From the NCBI RefSeq assembly GCF_013377995.1, contig NZ_CP055305.1:1612001-1676000 (forward strand): a DNA stretch of 64,000 nt, read 5' to 3'. Within the stretch, counting starts at the first letter, position 1; every line of letters begins with the position of its first letter. The position numbers were made by a program, and so were the translations under genes. The DNA comes from Mannheimia pernigra (GTDB taxonomy: Bacteria; Pseudomonadota; Gammaproteobacteria; Enterobacterales; Pasteurellaceae). Of this stretch, positions 59,492 to 64,000 are shown piece by piece. The notes under the pieces were generated by a model. The model did no database searches, had not been told where the DNA came from, and saw nothing but the letters and a program-made list of their open reading frames with translations.

Positions 59492-60211
59492 ATGTCAAAA
59501 ATCTTATTAATAGATGATGATATTGAATTGACCGAATTATTAACTGAACTGCTTGTATTAGAAGGGTTTCAAGTCACTGTCGCTCATAATGGTCAAGAAG
59601 GCTTAAATGAATTAGAAGCTAATCAATATGATTTAATACTACTTGATGTGATGATGCCTGTATTAAATGGCACAGAAACATTAAAACGAATAAGGCAAAA
59701 ATATGTATTGCCTGTTTTAATGTTGAGTGCAAGAGATGATGAAATTGATCGTATTTTAGGGTTAGAATTAGGGGCTGATGATTATCTCCCAAAACCTTTT
59801 AATGACCGAGAATTAGTCGCTAGAATGAGAGCTATTTTAAGACGTACTGCTCCCGTGTCATTACCAGAACAAGAAAAAAATGCTCCAGTTGAAATACATA
59901 ATAGCAAATTATTTCAATTTACAGGTATAGAATTACATTCAGGTCGCCAACAAGCATTTTACCAAGGCAACAATTTAGATTTAACAGCCACTGAATTTGC
60001 ACTATTACAATTGTTCGTGCGTAATCCTGGTGAGGTTATCACTAGAGAATCATTAAGTTTAGAGATATTAGGCAAACCATTAACCCCTTACGATCGTGCA
60101 ATTGATATGCACATATCTAATCTTCGTAGAAAATTACCTGAAAAAAATGATGGCTCACCTTGGTTTAAAGCCTTAAGAGGCAAAGGTTACTTATTAGTCA
60201 CTGAAAAATAA
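59492..60211 (+). CDS. cpxR: response regulator CpxR
   Basis: The DNA-binding half of the envelope-stress system. The 239 residues show a receiver domain (acidic DDD at 8-10, phospho-acceptor Asp in LILLDVMMP, Lys in LPKPFNDRE) and an OmpR-type winged helix (LTATEFALLQLFVRNPGEVI). Paired with cpxA 51 bp downstream. No cpxP is seen here. Confidence 0.94.
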   Translation: MSKILLIDDDIELTELLTELLVLEGFQVTVAHNGQEGLNELEANQYDLILLDVMMPVLNGTETLKRIRQKYVLPVLMLSARDDEIDRILGLELGADDYLPKPFNDRELVARMRAILRRTAPVSLPEQEKNAPVEIHNSKLFQFTGIELHSGRQQAFYQGNNLDLTATEFALLQLFVRNPGEVITRESLSLEILGKPLTPYDRAIDMHISNLRRKLPEKNDGSPWFKALRGKGYLLVTEK

Positions 60212-60262
60212 AATACTCTTTCAGATCCCTAACGTGATTAGGGATTTTTACATTCTATTATT

Positions 60263-61657
60263 ATGTCAAACTTATTTAAAAGAATTTCCCAACTTAGAAA
60301 ACGTTTAGCTTATAAACTTGTTAAATATTATGGTTTATTGCTTATCTTATTTATTACTATTACCTTTAATTTAGATAAGTTTGATGCCAGAAAATTCTCA
60401 CCGCTTTCACAAAAAGACCAATCTTATTTTAGAAACGAAAGTGTTGAAACAGAAAAAAATTTAAATTTAGATGACGTATTCGAACGGAATTTATCCGTTG
60501 AAACAGCTAACGGCTATGATGTTATTTTAGAAGACAACACTACTGGAAATTTAAGTGGTGTAAACCAAAGTAATATTAAATCGTTACAATTTTTTATTTA
60601 CCAATCACAACAAGCGAAAATGCCATACCAACGCCGTTTTGAAAATATTGAAATATACGGACCTTTTGTCGTTAAATCTCCAATACGTACTTATAACCAA
60701 TATTTTATTAAAGCAGTTGATGCACAAGAAGAATGGTTTGATACAATTTTGGATTCACCATTTCTGATGATATTCATCCTGATGCTCTCAGGTATGCCAT
60801 TACTATTATGGTTATCATTTAAAATCACAAAACCTGTTCAAAGTTTAACAGCCTCTGCAAATGCTATCGCAACAGGGCACCTAGAAATAAATCCTAAACT
60901 TGAAAAAGAAGATATTTATGAAATCAGAGAAGTCGGCAAAAGTTTTAATCATATGGTAAAAAGTTTAAAAGACTTAACCGAACAGCAAAGAAGAATGATT
61001 TCTGATATTTCTCACGAACTAAAAACACCGTTGGCAAGATTACAACTGGCAACCGCGATTTCACGCCGAAAAATGGGCGAATCTGCTGAAATTCATCGTA
61101 TTGAAACGGAAATCAGAAAACTTGATCAGATGGTTAAAGGTTTATTAGTTATCTCTCAGCAAAAACTAAATTATCAGATTCATAAGAAAATATTTAAAAT
61201 TAATGAAATTTGGCACGATGTCATTGAAGATGCACAATTTGAAACAGCTCAAAATAATATTATACTCATCATCAAACAAAATATCTCCAACCCTGAATTA
61301 TATTCTATTAATGGTTCAGTAAGCACACTCACCAGTGCATTGGAAAATTTAATTCGCAATGCACAAAAATATTCGAATAAAATCATTTCTATTTCAATGG
61401 AAATTAAAGAGGAAAAATTGATTTTAGTGGTTGAAGATAACGGAGAAGGCATTCCAGAAAATGAATATGAAAATATTTTAAAACCTTTTTACCGTATAGA
61501 TGAAGCCAGAACAAGAGAAACGGGTGGCTCAGGCTTAGGGCTTTCTATTGTACATAATGCCGCACAGCAGCATCAAGGCAATATCCACTTAACAAAAAGT
61601 GATCTGGGTGGTCTAAGAGCGGAATTAGAAATTCCGCTTTGGAAACCATATTCATAA
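60263..61657 (+). CDS. cpxA: sensor histidine kinase CpxA
   Basis: A two-helix inner-membrane sensor (helices about 22-36 and 167-185) with a periplasmic domain, HAMP, phospho-acceptor His in ISDISHELKTPLARLQLA and ATPase motifs (ENLIRNAQKYS, VEDNGEGIP, GGSGLGLSIV). It shows the CpxA pattern KMPYQRRFENIEIYGPF in the periplasmic part. At 464 residues it is full length. Confidence 0.93.
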   Translation: MSNLFKRISQLRKRLAYKLVKYYGLLLILFITITFNLDKFDARKFSPLSQKDQSYFRNESVETEKNLNLDDVFERNLSVETANGYDVILEDNTTGNLSGVNQSNIKSLQFFIYQSQQAKMPYQRRFENIEIYGPFVVKSPIRTYNQYFIKAVDAQEEWFDTILDSPFLMIFILMLSGMPLLLWLSFKITKPVQSLTASANAIATGHLEINPKLEKEDIYEIREVGKSFNHMVKSLKDLTEQQRRMISDISHELKTPLARLQLATAISRRKMGESAEIHRIETEIRKLDQMVKGLLVISQQKLNYQIHKKIFKINEIWHDVIEDAQFETAQNNIILIIKQNISNPELYSINGSVSTLTSALENLIRNAQKYSNKIISISMEIKEEKLILVVEDNGEGIPENEYENILKPFYRIDEARTRETGGSGLGLSIVHNAAQQHQGNIHLTKSDLGGLRAELEIPLWKPYS

Positions 61658-61706
61658 TTTGTAAAAATGATAAGAAAAACGACCGCTTGTTTATAAGGAA
61701 AACAAA

Positions 61707-62477
61707 ATGACCATAACCAATATTGAACTCGAGCAAATTCTCAATACTAAACTAAATAGTTCTGCCATTAACGACTACGCCCCCAACGGCTTACAGGTTG
61801 AAGGCAAAAAAGAGATTCGTAAAATTATTACAGGCGTAACAGCATCTCTGCCACTGATTGAAAAAGCAATTGAGAAAAATGCTGATGCGATTTTAGTTCA
61901 CCACGGTTATTTTTGGAAAAGCGAAAACCCGTGTATTCGTGGTATGAAAGGCAAACGCATCAAACAACTTTTAGTGAATGATATTAATCTTTTCGGCTAC
62001 CATTTACCGCTTGATATCCACTCAGAACTAGGCAACAACGCACAATTGGCAAAACATTTAGGGCTGCTTAATTTGAGAGGTCTTGAAGATAGCCCAAACT
62101 CAATTCCAATGTACGGCGAATTAGACAGCCCAATTTCTGCCGAAGATCTAAAACAAACGCTTGAAAAAACGTTACAACGCACGGTGATTTTGTGTGATGA
62201 ATTTGTTTCTACCCCACAAAAAATGATTAAAAAAATCGGTATTTGCTCTGGTGGCGGACAAGGCTATATTGATTTAGCTTTTGAAAAAGGTTGTGATGCC
62301 TTTATTAGTGGTGAAATTTCTGAACAAACCACTCATTCAGCACGTGAACAAGGCATTTACTACTTTGCCTGCGGACACCACGCCACAGAGCGAGATGGTG
62401 TAAAAGCCCTCGGTGAATGGCTAGCTCAACAGTACGGCTTAGACGTGGAATTCATTGATATTAATAACCCTGCATAA
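61707..62477 (+). CDS. Nif3-like dinuclear metal-binding protein (YbgI family)
   Basis: The 256 residues have the metal-site motifs ADAILVHHGYFWKSE and the C-terminal CGHHATERDGVKALGEWL, and the opening LNSSAINDYAPNGLQVEG. E. coli YbgI and its relatives act as a GTP cyclohydrolase-like hydrolase or metal chaperone; the reaction is not settled. Confidence 0.92.
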   Translation: MTITNIELEQILNTKLNSSAINDYAPNGLQVEGKKEIRKIITGVTASLPLIEKAIEKNADAILVHHGYFWKSENPCIRGMKGKRIKQLLVNDINLFGYHLPLDIHSELGNNAQLAKHLGLLNLRGLEDSPNSIPMYGELDSPISAEDLKQTLEKTLQRTVILCDEFVSTPQKMIKKIGICSGGGQGYIDLAFEKGCDAFISGEISEQTTHSAREQGIYYFACGHHATERDGVKALGEWLAQQYGLDVEFIDINNPA

Positions 62478-62502
62478 TAAATTATTCCACAGCGTTTAAA
62501 GC

Positions 62503-62526
62503 AAAAGGCGGAAACGCCCGCCTTTT
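62503..62526. terminator. bidirectional terminator
   Basis: AAAAGGCGG (62503-62511) pairs with CCGCCTTTT (62518-62526) around a 6-nt loop; it lies between convergent genes. An uptake-signal core follows near 62566. Confidence 0.85.
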
Positions 62527-62562
62527 AAAAGGTGTTAGATTATTGCAAAAAATCAGCCAAAT

Positions 62563-63462
62563 TTAACCGCTTGTCCGCTTACTTACTTTTCCTTCTGCAT
62601 AGGTAATGTAAACTGTTGCAGCAATAATAATCGCCGCCCCTAACCATAATTTACCTGGTGGAACCCAGTTAAAAACGAGCCAACCAGCTAATACATTGAG
62701 TGGTAATTTAATAAAATCGAACGGTTGAATGTAAGATGCATCCGCTAAGTTATAAGCTTTTGCAACCGCTAATTGAGCCAGTGCTGTTAAAAAACCAAGC
62801 AAAATTAAAAAGCCGAAATCACTCCAAGAAGGCAGGCTAAATCCGCTTGGACTTAGGTTAGTTAAAGCAATCAGCACGTTAAATGGCGTAATTAAAATAA
62901 ATAAATAGGCAACCATTGTGGTTGGGCTATCATAGCGAGAAAGTTTTTTAACCATCAATGAATAGCCTGCCCAGAAAAAAGCAGCAGCAAGGGGTAGTAA
63001 AGCAATAAGATTAAAATTATCACTCCAAGGCTCTAAAATAATCATCGCACCAATAAAACCCAGTGCGGTAGCAATCCAACGCCGTTTTCCAATTTGTTCT
63101 TTCAAAAATATGCCAGAACCAATAGTGACAAATAATGGCGATGTCATCAATAACGCAATACCCTGCCAAATAGGTAATTGATTAGCCAATGCCATTGTCC
63201 AGCATTGAATGCCGATAGCTGAAAGAAAAATGCGAAAACAATGTTGTCCAAAATGGGCGGTTTTCAGCGAAGAAAAAAAACCAACATTATTCATACTTGG
63301 CACAAGGAACACGAATGCAATAAGATATTGCACCAATGCAATCACACTAGAATCAATGGGCGAAATGGACGTGAGTTTCGGAATAAGTGTATTAATACAG
63401 GCAAACAATACCCCTGCGGTAATAATTGCAATTGCCCCTTTAATCGGTTGATGATTTTTCAT
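62563..63462 (-). CDS. EamA-family (DMT) permease
   Basis: The 299-residue protein has ten predicted membrane helices in two EamA repeats (GAIAIITAGVLFACINTLIP at the start of the first; LLPLAAAFFWAGYSLMVKKLSR in the second) and a basic C-terminal tail. Family members export metabolites or import riboflavin or other small molecules; the substrate is unknown. A degraded relative may lie at 30879-31027. Confidence 0.88.
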   Translation of the reverse strand: MKNHQPIKGAIAIITAGVLFACINTLIPKLTSISPIDSSVIALVQYLIAFVFLVPSMNNVGFFSSLKTAHFGQHCFRIFLSAIGIQCWTMALANQLPIWQGIALLMTSPLFVTIGSGIFLKEQIGKRRWIATALGFIGAMIILEPWSDNFNLIALLPLAAAFFWAGYSLMVKKLSRYDSPTTMVAYLFILITPFNVLIALTNLSPSGFSLPSWSDFGFLILLGFLTALAQLAVAKAYNLADASYIQPFDFIKLPLNVLAGWLVFNWVPPGKLWLGAAIIIAATVYITYAEGKVSKRTSG

Positions 63463-63498
63463 AGGTTCTAATAAAATACGTTAAGCTAAAAGATGATA

Positions 63499-64000
63499 TT
63501 AAATGAGATAAAATGACTGCGTGTTTTGCTTAATCTGCACTGTAACAGATATTTCAGGCAACTGCTTAATTTCTGCCAGTTTTTTAATGACGGCGGAAAG
63601 TTGCTGAGTAATTTCGACAGACTCAAAGCCCTCGTGTTGCCAAGGGGCATCGGTTTCAATTAAAAGCCGTGCTAACGGAAAAATCTGAGCAACGTTTTGC
63701 GTTTTCGGGTTAGTCAAAATATCGGGCGTAAGACTAACAAAATAAGGGGTTAAAAGCAATTTTTCCAGCGTCTCATCACTTGCCTTAAACCAATGAAAAT
63801 GGGCTTGTTGAATTTGATGTTTTGCCAGCAATTCAAGGGCAATTTCCGTATCTTCATACACAATATGCAAATTTAACGGCAAATTATACCGCTTGCTCGT
63901 TATGATAAAACGCTCTAACAAATCAATATAAGGCTGATAATCTAATACTGGATTTTCTCGCTTTCGGTAATGCGGCAAGCCAACCTCCCCACAAGCGGTC
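63499..64000 (-). CDS. TatD-family metal-dependent hydrolase, C-terminal part (5' end outside window)
   Basis: The frame stays open to the right edge and reads ACGEVGLPHYRKRENP, the conserved Glu-containing TatD block, followed by NLHIVYEDTEIALELL and the metal-binding LLIETDAPWQ. TatD proteins are 3'-5' exonucleases or quality-control nucleases; this one most resembles the YjjV subgroup. The strand order FHWFKASDETLEKLL is slightly diverged from the usual FHCF/S G pattern. Confidence 0.85.
   Translation of the reverse strand, partial: TACGEVGLPHYRKRENPVLDYQPYIDLLERFIITSKRYNLPLNLHIVYEDTEIALELLAKHQIQQAHFHWFKASDETLEKLLLTPYFVSLTPDILTNPKTQNVAQIFPLARLLIETDAPWQHEGFESVEITQQLSAVIKKLAEIKQLPEISVTVQIKQNTQSFYLI

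Overview
The window is chromosomal DNA of a low-GC gammaproteobacterium of the family Pasteurellaceae. The main clue is the repeated 9-mer ACAAGCGGT (or its complement), the DNA uptake signal core of the Actinobacillus pleuropneumoniae / Mannheimia / Bibersteinia branch; several inverted pairs of it double as transcription terminators. Gene content and order agree (KefA-like channel-aroC-mepA, torY-torZ, moaACDE-ybeY-tmcA, accD-folC). I cannot name the species.

Layout. 1-5200: mechanosensitive channel (cut by the window edge), aroC, mepA, topB, secG. 5216-20695: tRNA-Leu(GAG) followed by a 15.3-kb integrated island bounded by a 102/101-bp direct repeat. 21104-23479: secreted sialidase with an autotransporter barrel. 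23646-30794: housekeeping and small conserved genes (hpt, pmbA, darP, SirB2 family, ubiX-like, YhbP-like, TusA-like, hemerythrin, tgt, a 46-aa lipoprotein, DUF1439 protein, cspD). 31118-38546: RpiR-type regulator, YhcH-family protein, ppx, a NagE-like PTS permease, lysC behind a lysine riboswitch, VanZ-like protein. 38607-43838: rpsI/rplM with a structured leader, zapG(yhcB), glnD, a CaxA/YrbG exchanger. 44074-49782: torZ, torY and an unusual LuxR-HTH/periplasmic-binding-domain fusion. 49953-54755: molybdenum cofactor riboswitch, moaACDE, ybeY, tmcA. 54863-64000: aromatic/aspartate aminotransferase, folC, accD, a 33-aa membrane protein, mazG, cpxRA, a Nif3-family gene, an EamA permease and a partial TatD-family gene.

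The most interesting part is the island. It has a P4-type integrase, AlpA, a D5/P4-type helicase-primase, an Ash/Icd-like ORF, and a complete HK97-type head and packaging module (gpU-like tail terminator, major capsid protein, prohead protease, portal, head closure, head-tail connector, HNH, TerS, TerL, gp10/gpZ-like protein). It has no tail tube, tape measure, baseplate, fibres, holin or endolysin. That is the gene complement of a capsid-forming phage-inducible chromosomal island (cf-PICI), a satellite that builds its own heads and takes tails from a helper phage. It also carries features I cannot assign to a described system: GTGATGAC iteron clusters at both ends (candidate replication sites), an array of about ten short hairpins between HNH and terS with a G/C-run cos candidate, GGTGCATT operators flanking an unknown 265-aa gene, and several tiny genes.

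How the chromosomal genes fit together: the sialidase, the NagE-like permease, the YhcH-family protein and the RpiR regulator suggest use of host sialic acid and amino sugars, although no nanA/nanE/nanK or sialic acid transporter lies in the window. torYZ and moaACDE are linked because TorZ needs molybdenum cofactor; both are used in anaerobic respiration.
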